NCBI GenBank assembly: GCA_017745115.1
Contig: JAGIAA010000021.1
Span: 1-42,276 of the forward strand
Length of the DNA: 42,276 nucleotides
Origin: Sphingobium sp.
GTDB lineage: Bacteria > Pseudomonadota > Alphaproteobacteria > Sphingomonadales > Sphingomonadaceae
Direction: 5' to 3'
Shown: positions 24,377 through 33,153 of the stretch, in pieces
Position numbering within the stretch: the stretch's first letter is position 1
Layout: every line of letters starts with the position of its first letter
The notes under the pieces: model-generated
Database searches by the model: none
Told to the model about the DNA's origin: nothing
The model's input: the letters and a program-made list of their open reading frames with translations, nothing else
Position numbers and translations under genes: made by a program

Positions 24377-27300
24377 GCGAGGAGATGGCACCGCCGGCCT
24401 ATGTCGAGCTGGCCTGCACCACGGCCTACAGCTTCCTGCATGGCGCGAGCGCACCGGGAGACATGGTCAAGCATGCCGTGGCGCTCGGGCATGGCGGCAT
24501 CGGCATTGCCGACCGCAACACGGTCTCCGGCGTAGTCCGCGCCAAGATCGCGATCGACGAGATACGCGAACAGGGCCTCCTGCCCGACGGCTTCCGGCTG
24601 GTGACCGGCGCACGGCTCGTCTTTGCGGACGAAACGCCCGACATCATCGCCTATCCTGCCACCCGCCATGGCTGGGGGCGGCTGACGCGATTGCTCAGCC
24701 GGGGCAATCTTCGGGAGGAGAAGGGCGCTTGCGAACTCTATCTCTGCGACCTGATCGAGCATATCGACGACTTGCTTCTCATCGCCATGCCCGGCGCGTC
24801 ACGGCTTTTGCTGCAGCGCCTGTCCTTCCATGCCCCCGGCCGGGTCTGGCTGGGCGCGGTCATGACTCGCAGCGGCCGCGATGCGCGCAGGCTGGCGGGC
24901 GCGCAGCAATTGGCGTGGGATGCGCAGGTGCCGCTGATCGCGCTCAACGATGCGCTTTATGCGGCGCCCGAGGACCGCCCTCTGCAGGATGTGATGACCG
25001 CTATTCGCCTGCACAAGACGGTGCAGGAGACGGGCCGAGACCTGCTCGCCAATGCCGAGCGGCACCTGAAGTCGCCTCACGAAATGCGGCGCCTTTTTGC
25101 GCCTTGTCCGGACGCCATAGCGCAGGTCGGCACCCTGTTCGAGCGCATCGGCTTCCGGCTCGAGCACCTGGCTTATGAATATCCCCATGAGCCGGTGCCC
25201 TATGGCTGGGAAGCGCAGGACTGGCTGGAGCATCTGGTCATGGAAGCAGCCTATGCGCGCTATGGCGACGTGCTGCCCGAGAAGGTGAAAGGGCTGATCG
25301 CCAAGGAATTCGAACTCATCCGGGACTGCAACTATCCGCATTATTTCCTGACGGTGCACGACATCGTCAATTATGCGCGCAGTTGCGATCCGCCGATCCT
25401 GTGCCAGGGGCGCGGCAGCGCGGCGAACTCGATCGTCTGTTTTCTGCTCGGCGTGACCTCGGTCGACCCGCTCCATCACGACCTGCTCTTCACCCGCTTC
25501 CTGTCGAAGGAGCGCAAGGAGCCGCCCGATATCGACGTCGACTTCGAGCATGAGCGGCGCGAGGAAGTAATCCAGTATATGTACAGGCGCTATGGCCGCG
25601 AGCGCGCGGGCATTGCCGCAACCGTCATCCATTATCGCGCGCGCAGCGCCGTCCGTGAGGTCGGCAAGGCGCTGGGTCTCAGCGAAGACATCACCAGCCG
25701 CATGTCGAGCACGGTCTGGGGCAGCTATGCCTCAACCTACGAACGGCAGCGCGTCGTCGAGAGCGGCTTCGATCCGGACAGTCCGGAGATCGCCCGGCTC
25801 AATCATTTCGTGCAGAGGATTCTCGATCTTCCGCGCCATCTCTCGCAGCATGTCGGCGGCTTCGTGCTGACCCAGGGCCGGCTCGACGAGATGGTCCCGA
25901 TCCACAATGCCGCGATGGACGACCGTACCTTCATCGAGTGGGACAAGGACGACATCGACGCGCTCGGGCTGATGAAGGTCGACGTGCTGGCATTGGGCAT
26001 GCTCACCTGCCTCGCCAAGGGTTTCGAGATGATGCGTCAGCACGGCCTTGGCGACCACAAGCTTGATACCGACATCGAGTCCAGCGATCCGGCGGTCTAC
26101 GACATGCTCTGCGAGGGCGATAGCATCGGGGTCTTCCAGGTCGAAAGCCGCGCCCAGATCAATATGCTGCCCCGGCTGCGTCCGCGGGAATTTTACGACC
26201 TTGTCGTGCAGGTGGCGATCGTGCGTCCCGGTCCGATCGAAGGGGATATGGTCCATCCCTATCTGCGGCGGCGCTGCGGTGAGGAGGCGGTCGACTTTCC
26301 TTCGCCCGATCCGCCGCACAACCCAGATGAACTGAAGGGTGTATTGGGCAAGACCTTCGGTGTTCCGCTGTTCCAGGAGCAGGCGATGCAGCTGGCCATC
26401 ACGGCCGCGGCGTTCACCGACGAGGAAGCGAATGGCTTGCGGCGCGCCATGGCGACCTTCCGCAATCTCGGCACGATCGACAAATTCCGCGACAAGATGA
26501 TCAATGGCATGGTTGGCCGCGGTTATGAGCAGGCCTTTGCCGAGCGCTGCTTCAAGCAGATCGAGGGCTTCGGTTCCTATGGCTTTCCCGAGAGCCATGC
26601 GCAGAGCTTCGCGCGGCTGGTCTATGTCTCGGCCTGGATGAAATGCCATCATCCGGCGGTGTTCACCTGCGCGCTGCTGAACTCGCAGCCCATGGGCTTT
26701 TATGCCCCGGCCCAGCTCGTGCGCGATGCGGCCGAGCATGGAGTCGAGATCCGGCCGATCGACGTCAATGCGAGCGGCTGGGACAATGGGCTGGAGGAAG
26801 TTGAGGAAAAACCACCGTTCGCCCTGAGCTTGTCGAAGGGCCATCCTTCTTCCCTGGAGGGCCCGCACGAAGAAAAAAGAGCGGTCCTTCGACAAGCTCA
26901 GGACGAACGGATTTTGAGTTCAGACTCATCCCCCCACCTCGCCCTGCGCCTTGGCTTTCGCCAGATCGGCGGATTCAGCGAGGAGTGGGGCAAGCGGATC
27001 GAGGCAGCGCGCAAGGACGGCCCTTTCACCAGCGTTGAGAATCTCGCCCGCCGTGCCGGCCTGCCGTCGCGCGCGCTGCATTTGCTGGCCGATGCCGATG
27101 CCTGCCGTTCATTGGGGCAGGACCGGCGGCAGGCGCTGTGGGAAGTGCGGCGCACGCCGACCGACGAACTGCCGCTCTTCGCCGCGGCGCGTGCGCGCGA
27201 GCTGGGCGCAAGTGAATTGGGCAGGGAGCCGGCGATCGATCTCAAGGCCATGACGTTGGGTGAACATGTCGCCGCCGATTACCAGACGCATCGGCTTTCA

Positions 27301-27804
27301 TTGAAGGCGCACCCGATGCGGCTGCTGCGTCCTTTTTTCGATGCCGAGGGCGTCACGCCCAGCATCGGCCTCAGGACGGCGAAGAACGGCGCGCATGTCC
27401 GGGTGGGCGGGGTGGTGCTGGTCCGCCAGCGCCCGGGCAAGGGCAATGCCATCTTCATTACGCTCGAGGACGAGGACGCGATCTGCAACGTCCTGCTCTG
27501 GGCGCGCACCTTCGAGCGCTATCGCCTGCCGGTGATGAGCGCGCGGCTGATGATCGTCGATGGCGAGCTCCAGCGTAGCCGCGAAGGCGTCATCCACATC
27601 ATGGCGAGCCGCGTCACCGACCGGAGCGAATGGCTTGCGCGTCTCTCGGATATGCACGAACCCAAGACCACGCTGAGCCGCGCCGACGTCTTCCTCAATC
27701 CCGCAAATCCGCGCCACATTGCCGCGCCACGCCAAAATTCTCCAAGACTCCACCAGCATCCGCGCAATGTGCGGCTGCTGCCGAACTCACGGGATTTCCA
27801 TTAG
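24373..27804 (+). CDS. dnaE2: Error-prone DNA polymerase III alpha subunit DnaE2
   Basis: 1143 residues, SOS mutasome polymerase. The start overlaps the imuB stop. Order: PHP domain (YVELACTTAYSFLHGASAPG, GIADRNTVSGVVRAK), palm with the catalytic acids in PPDIDVDFEHERR (D388 and D390), fingers (GSAANSIVCFLLG upstream, FGVPLFQEQAMQ and GSYGFPESHAQSFARLVY), helix-hairpin-helix (LRLGFRQIGGFSEEW) and an OB domain (VRVGGVVLVRQRPGKGNA). Residues about 815-846 are encoded by an inserted palindromic repeat (26815-26910) that keeps the frame. It lies between VNASGWDNGLEE and LALRLGFRQ, a normally short linker, so activity is probably retained. Confidence 0.96.
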   Translation: MSEEMAPPAYVELACTTAYSFLHGASAPGDMVKHAVALGHGGIGIADRNTVSGVVRAKIAIDEIREQGLLPDGFRLVTGARLVFADETPDIIAYPATRHGWGRLTRLLSRGNLREEKGACELYLCDLIEHIDDLLLIAMPGASRLLLQRLSFHAPGRVWLGAVMTRSGRDARRLAGAQQLAWDAQVPLIALNDALYAAPEDRPLQDVMTAIRLHKTVQETGRDLLANAERHLKSPHEMRRLFAPCPDAIAQVGTLFERIGFRLEHLAYEYPHEPVPYGWEAQDWLEHLVMEAAYARYGDVLPEKVKGLIAKEFELIRDCNYPHYFLTVHDIVNYARSCDPPILCQGRGSAANSIVCFLLGVTSVDPLHHDLLFTRFLSKERKEPPDIDVDFEHERREEVIQYMYRRYGRERAGIAATVIHYRARSAVREVGKALGLSEDITSRMSSTVWGSYASTYERQRVVESGFDPDSPEIARLNHFVQRILDLPRHLSQHVGGFVLTQGRLDEMVPIHNAAMDDRTFIEWDKDDIDALGLMKVDVLALGMLTCLAKGFEMMRQHGLGDHKLDTDIESSDPAVYDMLCEGDSIGVFQVESRAQINMLPRLRPREFYDLVVQVAIVRPGPIEGDMVHPYLRRRCGEEAVDFPSPDPPHNPDELKGVLGKTFGVPLFQEQAMQLAITAAAFTDEEANGLRRAMATFRNLGTIDKFRDKMINGMVGRGYEQAFAERCFKQIEGFGSYGFPESHAQSFARLVYVSAWMKCHHPAVFTCALLNSQPMGFYAPAQLVRDAAEHGVEIRPIDVNASGWDNGLEEVEEKPPFALSLSKGHPSSLEGPHEEKRAVLRQAQDERILSSDSSPHLALRLGFRQIGGFSEEWGKRIEAARKDGPFTSVENLARRAGLPSRALHLLADADACRSLGQDRRQALWEVRRTPTDELPLFAAARARELGASELGREPAIDLKAMTLGEHVAADYQTHRLSLKAHPMRLLRPFFDAEGVTPSIGLRTAKNGAHVRVGGVVLVRQRPGKGNAIFITLEDEDAICNVLLWARTFERYRLPVMSARLMIVDGELQRSREGVIHIMASRVTDRSEWLARLSDMHEPKTTLSRADVFLNPANPRHIAAPRQNSPRLHQHPRNVRLLPNSRDFH
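26815..26910. repeat. REP-like inverted pair inserted within dnaE2
   Basis: Arms 26815-26841 and 26884-26910 are 27 bases each and match as inverted repeats at 25 of 27 positions; the spacer is 42 bases. They start CCGTTCG and end CGAACGG. Total length is 96 bases, an exact 32 codons, with no stop. The arms read FALSLSKG and RQAQDER in protein, peptides often seen where such repeats are translated. Confidence 0.85.
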
Positions 27805-28145
27805 TTCTCGTCTGTCAGATCCGGTTCGACGACAATCCTGTTCCCCCGCGAAGGCCGGGGAAACTGCGCCTGCGGGGATGCGTCCGCCCCACTGGACCCC
27901 GCCTTCGCCGGGGAACAGCTGCAGCCATTAACGAAAGTAAGGCGCAAACCTTGCGCGTGATCGGCTTCGGGCCATTACCCGCGGCGAGCGCCTTGGAAAA
28001 TCCCGATCCCCCGATCGTGCAGCCGATCATCGCGCCCGGCCGCCCAGAAACACCCGTCTGTCGATGCCCATGCTCCCGCTCTCCCCCTTGCCGAGCGACG
28101 TGCCGCGACGGCGAGGGGCGGGAGCCCGTGCACATGGATTGCCTC
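27805..28145. other. Intergenic region after dnaE2
   Basis: About 340 bases between convergent dnaE2 and the esterase gene. The first third is a repeat element (27838-27918). The remainder shows no gene, no clear terminator and no recognisable RNA. Confidence 0.6.
27838..27918. repeat. Inverted-repeat element after dnaE2
   Basis: 18-base arms at 27838-27855 and 27901-27918 pair with one mismatch; they read CTGTTCCCC and GGGGAACAG at the outer ends with GCGAAGGC inside. It begins 34 bases after the dnaE2 stop. It belongs to a different family from the one inside dnaE2. Confidence 0.7.
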
Positions 28146-29126
28146 TCAGGGACTCCAGATCCAGCGCAGCATGTCCGGCAGGATCGATCCGCCATGCTGG
28201 TCGCTGTGGGCGCCATCGCCCCAGACATGAGCGACATCGTAACGCGGACCCGCCACCTTCTTCGCGTCGGCATTGGCATTGGCCCAGTTGAGCGCAGCCA
28301 GCATCTGCTGATTGGCGAGGAACCAGTTGCCATGCTCATTGTCGAGATCGTTGCTGCCGTCCTGCAGGAAGATGCGCAGCGGCCGGATCGGGCTGCGGCG
28401 GATCAGGCGCGGGTAGAGATCGCCCGCCGGGACGGGCGCCGCACCGGGATCGGCATTCTGCGCCGCGATCGAGGTGTAGCTGCCGATCATCGACAGGACA
28501 TTGCGGAACGCTTCGGGATGGCGCCAGGCGACCGTGAAGGCCGCAATGGCACCGCTCGACGTACCGCCGATGGCGCGGTGCGCGGGATCGGCGGTGAAGC
28601 GCCAGCGCGTCGCCACCTCGGGCAGCAGTTCGTCGAGCAGCATGCGGGAATAATCGTCGTCCAGCTCGTCATATTCCTGCCAGCGATGATCCGGATTTCC
28701 AGTGCCGAGATTGTCCGGATAATGGGCTGAGAGATTGCCGGGCGTCACGAATATGCCGACGGTTGGCGGGATCTCGCCCTTGGCGATGAGATTGTCGAGC
28801 ACGGTCGGCACGCGCAGCGGCCCGTCCGGATTGGTGGCGCGCTGGCCGTCCTGGAAGACGAGCAGATTGGGTGGGGGGCCGTCCGCCTTGTTGTTCGCCG
28901 GAACATAGACCCAGTAGCGCCGCACCGTGCCCTTGAACACCTTGCTGTGGAGTTCGAAGGGGCCGAGCAACTGGCCATGCGCGACGGCGGGATCGATCTG
29001 CGAGTCGCGCCCGAGCGGATAGTCGCCTGCCTTCCTTATATTCGGCGATTGGGAGAATGCCGGCGCAGCCGCCACACACAGCATAGCGGCTGCAAGCATC
29101 GTGCGATCAAGACGTGGCATGGCCAT
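28146..29126 (-). CDS. Secreted esterase, enterochelin esterase-like alpha/beta hydrolase
   Basis: 326 residues with a signal peptide ending PAFSQ. Catalytic triad candidates: Ser190 in GGTSSG (GxSxG), Asp in RIFLQDGSNDLDN and His in GAHSDQHGG. The middle has the esterase D/Fes strand order (RRYWVYVPANN, LLVFQDGQR, IFVTPGNLS). The start at 29126 follows GGGGAGG; a second ATG six bases on is also possible. Periplasmic location suggests a role on siderophore esters, acyl sugars or similar, but no siderophore gene is near. It diverges from the lactate dehydrogenase gene about 230 bases away. Confidence 0.88.
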   Translation of the reverse strand: MAMPRLDRTMLAAAMLCVAAAPAFSQSPNIRKAGDYPLGRDSQIDPAVAHGQLLGPFELHSKVFKGTVRRYWVYVPANNKADGPPPNLLVFQDGQRATNPDGPLRVPTVLDNLIAKGEIPPTVGIFVTPGNLSAHYPDNLGTGNPDHRWQEYDELDDDYSRMLLDELLPEVATRWRFTADPAHRAIGGTSSGAIAAFTVAWRHPEAFRNVLSMIGSYTSIAAQNADPGAAPVPAGDLYPRLIRRSPIRPLRIFLQDGSNDLDNEHGNWFLANQQMLAALNWANANADAKKVAGPRYDVAHVWGDGAHSDQHGGSILPDMLRWIWSP

Positions 29127-29354
29127 GCATCCTCCCCTTTTGCGCAAGCATTGCCGATGGCATGCACGCGCGCAATCCCGGACTGGACGGAGCCGCAGCG
29201 GTTCCCGTCGACGGCCCAGTTGACCGCCCAGTTGACGGATGCCCGCCCGCCCCGCACAAGAGCGCCCGGGTGGGGTGGGGAAGGACAAACGCGTGATCGC
29301 GATCGAGAGGACGAGTGTCGGCTGCTGGGCCGTGTCGGCCAGGCGGAGGCGGTC

Positions 29355-30500
29355 ATGAATGGCCCTGCGACTCATGCGGACCTTTATCAGGCCGCGCGAC
29401 GGAGCATCCCGCGCTTCCTGTTCGACTATGTCCAGGGCGGCAGCTTCGACGAACTGACGCTGCGCCGCAACCGTGCCGCGCTCGAGGCGGTGACGCTTCG
29501 CCAGCGCGTGCTCACCGGCATTGGCGACATCGACACCTCAACCGAGCTGTTCGGCCAGAAGCTCGCCATGCCCTTCATGCTGGCGCCGATCGGAATGGCC
29601 GGCATGCTGTCGCGGCGCGGCGAAGTGCAGGCCGTGCGCGCCGCCCGGTCCAACGGCGTGCCCTTCATCATGTCCACGGCCTCGGTCTGCGCGATCGATG
29701 AGGTGTCGGCGACCGGCATTCCCTTCTGGTTCCAGCTCTACATGGCCAAGGATCGCGGCTTCGTGATCGACCTGCTCGGACGCGCGAGCGAGGCCGGCTG
29801 CCCGGTGCTGATCATGACCGTCGATCTGCCGCTGCCCGGCCCCCGTTATCGCGACCAGCGTTCGGGCCTCTCGGGCCCGGCGAACCTCTGGGGCCAGTGG
29901 ATTCGCTGGCGCTCGATCTTCGCGCATCCCGGCTGGGCGGTGAATGTTGGCCTGCGCGGGCGTCCGCACGCGCTCGGCAATGTCGTGCCGCTCATGAACG
30001 GCCGTGTGAGGCTCAAGGATTTCCTGCGCTGGAGCGGCCAGAATTTCGATCCGTCGGTGAGCTGGAAAGACCTCGAATTCCTCCGTGCGCATTGGCCCGG
30101 TCCGATGGTCATCAAGGGTATTCTCGATGTCGAGGACGCGAAGATCGCGGCCGATATCGGTGCCGACGGGATCGTCGTTTCGAACCATGGCGGGCGCCAG
30201 CTGGATGGCGCGCTTGGTACCGCACAGGCCCTGCCGGACATCGCCGCCGCCGTCGGCGACCGCCTCACCGTGCTTGCCGATGGCGGCGTGCAGGGCGGGC
30301 TCGACATCATCCGCATGCTGGGGCTTGGAGCGAAGGGCGTGCTGGCCGGGCGGGCATGGGCCTATGCGCTGGCGGCGGGCGGTGAGGCCGGTGTCGCCGC
30401 GATGCTGTCACGCGTCGCGGCCGAATTGCGCACCGGCATGGCACTGACCGGCTGCAAGACGATTGGCGACATTGGGTCGCAGGTTCTGGCGAAGAGTTAG
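29355..30500 (+). CDS. lldD: L-lactate dehydrogenase (FMN-dependent, LldD type)
   Basis: 381 residues. Oxidises L-lactate to pyruvate and passes electrons to the quinone pool at the inner face of the membrane. Agreement with E. coli LldD is strong throughout: PRFLFDYVQGGSFDELTLRR, LTGIGDIDTSTELFGQKL, the WFQLYMAKDRGF strand, TVDLPLPGPRYRD, FDPSVSWKDLEFLR, K254 (MVIKGIL) and the catalytic SNHGGRQLDG with H278 and R281. Other 2-hydroxyacids, such as mandelate, remain possible. The ATG at 29355 gives the family N-terminus; the ribosome site (GGCGGAGGCGG) is adequate. No lactate permease or LldR regulator is in the window. Confidence 0.92.
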   Translation: MNGPATHADLYQAARRSIPRFLFDYVQGGSFDELTLRRNRAALEAVTLRQRVLTGIGDIDTSTELFGQKLAMPFMLAPIGMAGMLSRRGEVQAVRAARSNGVPFIMSTASVCAIDEVSATGIPFWFQLYMAKDRGFVIDLLGRASEAGCPVLIMTVDLPLPGPRYRDQRSGLSGPANLWGQWIRWRSIFAHPGWAVNVGLRGRPHALGNVVPLMNGRVRLKDFLRWSGQNFDPSVSWKDLEFLRAHWPGPMVIKGILDVEDAKIAADIGADGIVVSNHGGRQLDGALGTAQALPDIAAAVGDRLTVLADGGVQGGLDIIRMLGLGAKGVLAGRAWAYALAAGGEAGVAAMLSRVAAELRTGMALTGCKTIGDIGSQVLAKS

Positions 30501-30523
30501 AGGCAGGGCCGCGCACTTCACTC

Positions 30524-30619
30524 TCGTCATTGCGAGGCCGGCGAATGTCGGGCGAAGCCATCCAGGGCTGTGTAAAACGAATCTGGATTGCCGCGCGACT
30601 TCGTCGCTCGCAATGACGA
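30524..30619. repeat. Inverted-repeat element (TCGTCATTGCGAG family)
   Basis: Perfect 13-base outer arms TCGTCATTGCGAG and CTCGCAATGACGA, 96 bases end to end, with inner GCGACTTCGTCGC. It lies between convergent lldD and the MerC-like gene, 24 bases after the lldD stop. This sequence type is common and dispersed in many proteobacterial genomes. Confidence 0.75.
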
Positions 30620-30641
30620 TTGGATCAGCCCGGAGGCTGGC

Positions 30642-31025
30642 TCACCAGAAAGAGCGGCGATTGAGTTCGTGGCCGAAGGCGAGGATCGAGACGCCGGCGA
30701 TCGTGTAGGCGGTCTCCATGACGCCGTGGTCCAGCGTCATCGCGCCGGCCATGACGCCGAGACCGATACTGCCCACCGCGACCGGCAGCAGCATGCCGTG
30801 ACGCAGGGCGCCGTGACCGAGCGCGACGGCGCCCAGGATCATGGCGACGCTGAGGCCGACTTCGTGGACGATCGGCGCGGTGAGCATGCTCGCCGCAGAC
30901 GAGAGCAGAACCACTGCCACGGCAGTCGCCATACAGTGAATCGCGCACAGGCCCGAAAGGCCAATGGCGAGCTGGTCGAGGCGACCGAAGCGAGAGTTTG
31001 CGAACGTTGGCATGGGGGCCTTCAT
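30642..31025 (-). CDS. MerC-domain membrane protein
   Basis: 127 residues, four predicted membrane helices. The MerC signature is visible in LSGLCAIHCMATAV, where the CxxHC pair would bind a soft metal; a His-rich stretch follows (ALGHGALRHG). The start may be 31025 or an ATG 12 bases on. No mer operon adjoins it, so mercury transport is doubtful. In alphaproteobacteria such stand-alone MerC proteins are often in the zinc-uptake (Zur) regulon, but I see no clear Zur box here, only a weak candidate at 31045-31059. It converges on lldD and diverges from ctaA. Confidence 0.85.
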   Translation of the reverse strand: MKAPMPTFANSRFGRLDQLAIGLSGLCAIHCMATAVAVVLLSSAASMLTAPIVHEVGLSVAMILGAVALGHGALRHGMLLPVAVGSIGLGVMAGAMTLDHGVMETAYTIAGVSILAFGHELNRRSFW

Positions 31026-31134
31026 TTAGTCCGATCGAGGTCAAGATACAACATTACACTGAATATTTGATGTCTATCGGCCGGGCACCGTGCTGGACTT
31101 GCATCCGCCGGGCGCGGGGCGCATGGGGACGGCC

Positions 31135-32214
31135 ATGACGAAGACGGCAAACAGCGGCCTCACAGGCGGGATTCGCATTGGCGGTCACCGGGGCCATCCC
31201 GGGACTTCGCGCGCCGGCCGGCCGCGCGCTCTGGCCAGCTGGCTCTTCTCGATCGCGGCACTCATCCTGGTCATTGTGGTGATCGGCGGGATCACGCGAC
31301 TCACCGAATCGGGGCTCTCGATCACGCAGTGGAAGCCGGTGACGGGTACGCTTCCCCCACTCAATGCGGCCGACTGGCAGGCCGAGTTCGACGCCTACAA
31401 GCATAGCTCGCAATATCTCCTGATGAACCAGGGCATGACGCTGGCGGCGTTCAAGCACATCTACTTCTGGGAATATGTTCACCGCTTGCTCGGGCGGCTC
31501 ATCGGCGTCGCTTTCGCGCTGCCGCTCATCTGGTTCTGGATCCGCAAGGCGATTCCGTCCGGCTATGCGAGCCGGCTGGTCGTGCTGTTCATTCTCGGCG
31601 GCGCGCAGGGCGGCATCGGCTGGCTGATGGTGAAAAGCGGCCTCACCGACCGGGTCAATGTCGAACCGGCCATGCTCGCTGCGCATCTCGGAATGGCGCT
31701 CATCCTGATGGCGGCGGTCGTCTGGACGGCTTGCGACTTGCTGGCCGAGCGTCAGCGGGGCGGCAGGGCGCGCCTCACCCTGGCGAGTGGCGTGACGCTG
31801 GCGTTGCTCTTCTTGCAGATCCTGCTGGGCGCGATCACCGCCGGACTACGGGCCGGGCAGGTCGCCAACACCTGGCCGCTGATGAACGACCATTTCGTGC
31901 CGGAGGGCATCAGCTGGTGGGGCAGCTTCTGGCGGACGATCACGAGCGATCCCTTCCTCGTTCATTTCCTGCATCGCTGGTGGGCCTGGGCTGCTGCCGT
32001 GGCACTGTTCCTGCTTGCGCGCCGTCTCAATCGGATCGGTGCGACGCGCCTGGCCTTCGCGGTCGTCGCGATCACCCTGCTGCAGATCATGCTCGGCATC
32101 GCGACGGTGATCACCGGCGTGTCGGTACCGCTGGCGGTCTGCCACCAGCTTGTCGGCGCGACGCTGCTCGGCGCGGCCGTGATGGCCGCGCATCGCGTGG
32201 GGCGAGCGGCTTGA
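31135..32214 (+). CDS. ctaA: Heme A synthase (CtaA/COX15)
   Basis: About 359 residues, eight predicted membrane helices. Converts heme O to heme A for cytochrome c oxidase. Heme-ligand His and their surroundings are visible: GITRLTESGLSITQWKPVTG, YVHRLLGRLIG, AAHLGMALIL, LHRWWAW and CHQLVGA. The ATG at 31135 has GGGGAC in front; ATG at 31123 and GTG at 31090 are alternatives that only lengthen a basic cytoplasmic tail. It is followed by cutA and the rplM-rpsI pair, an order I recognise from sphingomonads. The stop overlaps the cutA start. Confidence 0.95.
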   Translation: MTKTANSGLTGGIRIGGHRGHPGTSRAGRPRALASWLFSIAALILVIVVIGGITRLTESGLSITQWKPVTGTLPPLNAADWQAEFDAYKHSSQYLLMNQGMTLAAFKHIYFWEYVHRLLGRLIGVAFALPLIWFWIRKAIPSGYASRLVVLFILGGAQGGIGWLMVKSGLTDRVNVEPAMLAAHLGMALILMAAVVWTACDLLAERQRGGRARLTLASGVTLALLFLQILLGAITAGLRAGQVANTWPLMNDHFVPEGISWWGSFWRTITSDPFLVHFLHRWWAWAAAVALFLLARRLNRIGATRLAFAVVAITLLQIMLGIATVITGVSVPLAVCHQLVGATLLGAAVMAAHRVGRAA

Positions 32215-32534
32215 AGGAGATCGCCTTCGTCTATGTGACGTTCGGCGATCGTGACTCGGCCGAGCGCGCGGCGGCCGCGATGATCGAACGCCGTCTCGCC
32301 GCCTGTGCCAATGTCCAGTCCTCCTGCCTGTCCATCTATGTCTGGCAGGGCGAAACGGAGCGGTCGGAGGAAGTGCCCGTCCTGTTCAAGACCAGCCTGG
32401 CGCGCCGCGCGGCGCTGATCGCGGCCCTGGCCGAAGCGCACGATTATGAGCTGCCGGCGATCAGCAGCTGGGAGGCCGTCACCAGCGACGGCTATGCGGA
32501 TTGGGTGGAGGCGGGAAGCCATGACGCTCAATAG
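32211..32534 (+). CDS. cutA: Divalent-cation tolerance protein CutA
   Basis: 107 residues, small cytoplasmic trimer of the CutA1 (PII-like) fold. Seen: FVYVTFGDRDSAERAAAAMI at the start, RRLAACANVQSSCLSIYVW in the middle, EVPVLFKTS and YELPAISSWE at the end. The probable start is TTG overlapping the ctaA stop (TTGA), because the only ATG downstream would cut into the first helix. CutA is linked to copper tolerance in E. coli, but its general function is not settled. A hairpin GGGTAT-TCTG-ATACCC begins at the stop codon. Confidence 0.9.
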   Translation: MKEIAFVYVTFGDRDSAERAAAAMIERRLAACANVQSSCLSIYVWQGETERSEEVPVLFKTSLARRAALIAALAEAHDYELPAISSWEAVTSDGYADWVEAGSHDAQ

Positions 32535-32611
32535 GGTATTCTGATACCCGTCAGCAAAGGCGCGCTTTTACTTGACTTGCGAGGCATGAATCGTCATTGG
32601 CGGCGCATCGG

Positions 32612-32645
32612 CGGTGCCCGCATGGGCGCCGTTTTCGTTTTTCCA
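32612..32645 (+). terminator. Terminator-like hairpin in the rplM leader
   Basis: CGGTGCCC-region stem 32612-32619 pairs with 32624-32631 (eight pairs including one G-U) around GCAT, followed by TTTTCGTTTTT. It lies about 35 bases before the rplM start. A TTGACT box at 32572-32577 could be the -35 of the rplM promoter, in which case the hairpin lies in the leader and could act as an attenuator; it could also simply end the ctaA-cutA transcript. Confidence 0.55.
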
Positions 32646-32667
32646 TTTCGGAGGTCAACAGAGGCCC

Positions 32668-33153
32668 ATGGCCATCAAGACGCTCACCAAGGTGACGAAG
32701 CCGGCGACCCCGGCGACCGTCGACAAGAAGTGGCTGCTGATCGACGCGGAGGGCCTCGTCGTCGGCCGCGCCGCCACGATCATCGCCAACATCCTGCGCG
32801 GCAAGCACAAGCCGAGCTTCACGCCCCACGTCGACTGCGGTGACAATGTCATCGTGATCAACGCCGAGAAGGTGAAGTTCACCGGCAACAAGCTCGCCGA
32901 CAAGGTCTATTACAAGCACACCGGCTATGCCGGCGGCATCAAGGAAGTGACCGCTGCCAAGGTGCTGGAAGGCCGCTTCCCCGAGCGCGTGCTCGAAAAG
33001 GCCGTCGAGCGCATGATCCCGCGCGGCCCGCTCGGCCGCCAGCAGATGCGCAACCTGCGCATTTTCGCCGGCACGGCGCATCCGCACGAAGCCCAGAACC
33101 CCGAGGTGCTCGACATCGCGTCGCGCAACCGCAAGAACAAGGTGGGTGCCTAA
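32668..33153 (+). CDS. rplM: 50S ribosomal protein L13 (RplM)
   Basis: 161 residues, an early-assembly 23S rRNA-binding protein. Seen: [20 protein letters not shown], the [16 protein letters not shown] strand, [33 protein letters not shown] and [13 protein letters not shown] near the end. The start at 32668 follows GAGG and gives the normal alphaproteobacterial N-terminal extension. It is co-transcribed with rpsI, whose ATG shares one base with the rplM stop. Confidence 0.99.
   Translation: MAIKTLTKVTKPATPATVDKKWLLIDAEGLVVGRAATIIANILRGKHKPSFTPHVDCGDNVIVINAEKVKFTGNKLADKVYYKHTGYAGGIKEVTAAKVLEGRFPERVLEKAVERMIPRGPLGRQQMRNLRIFAGTAHPHEAQNPEVLDIASRNRKNKVGA

Noticed and set aside
22642..24454. Long minus-strand open frames opposite imuB.
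   Set aside because: Shadows of a well-supported gene with conserved ImuB motifs on the plus strand.
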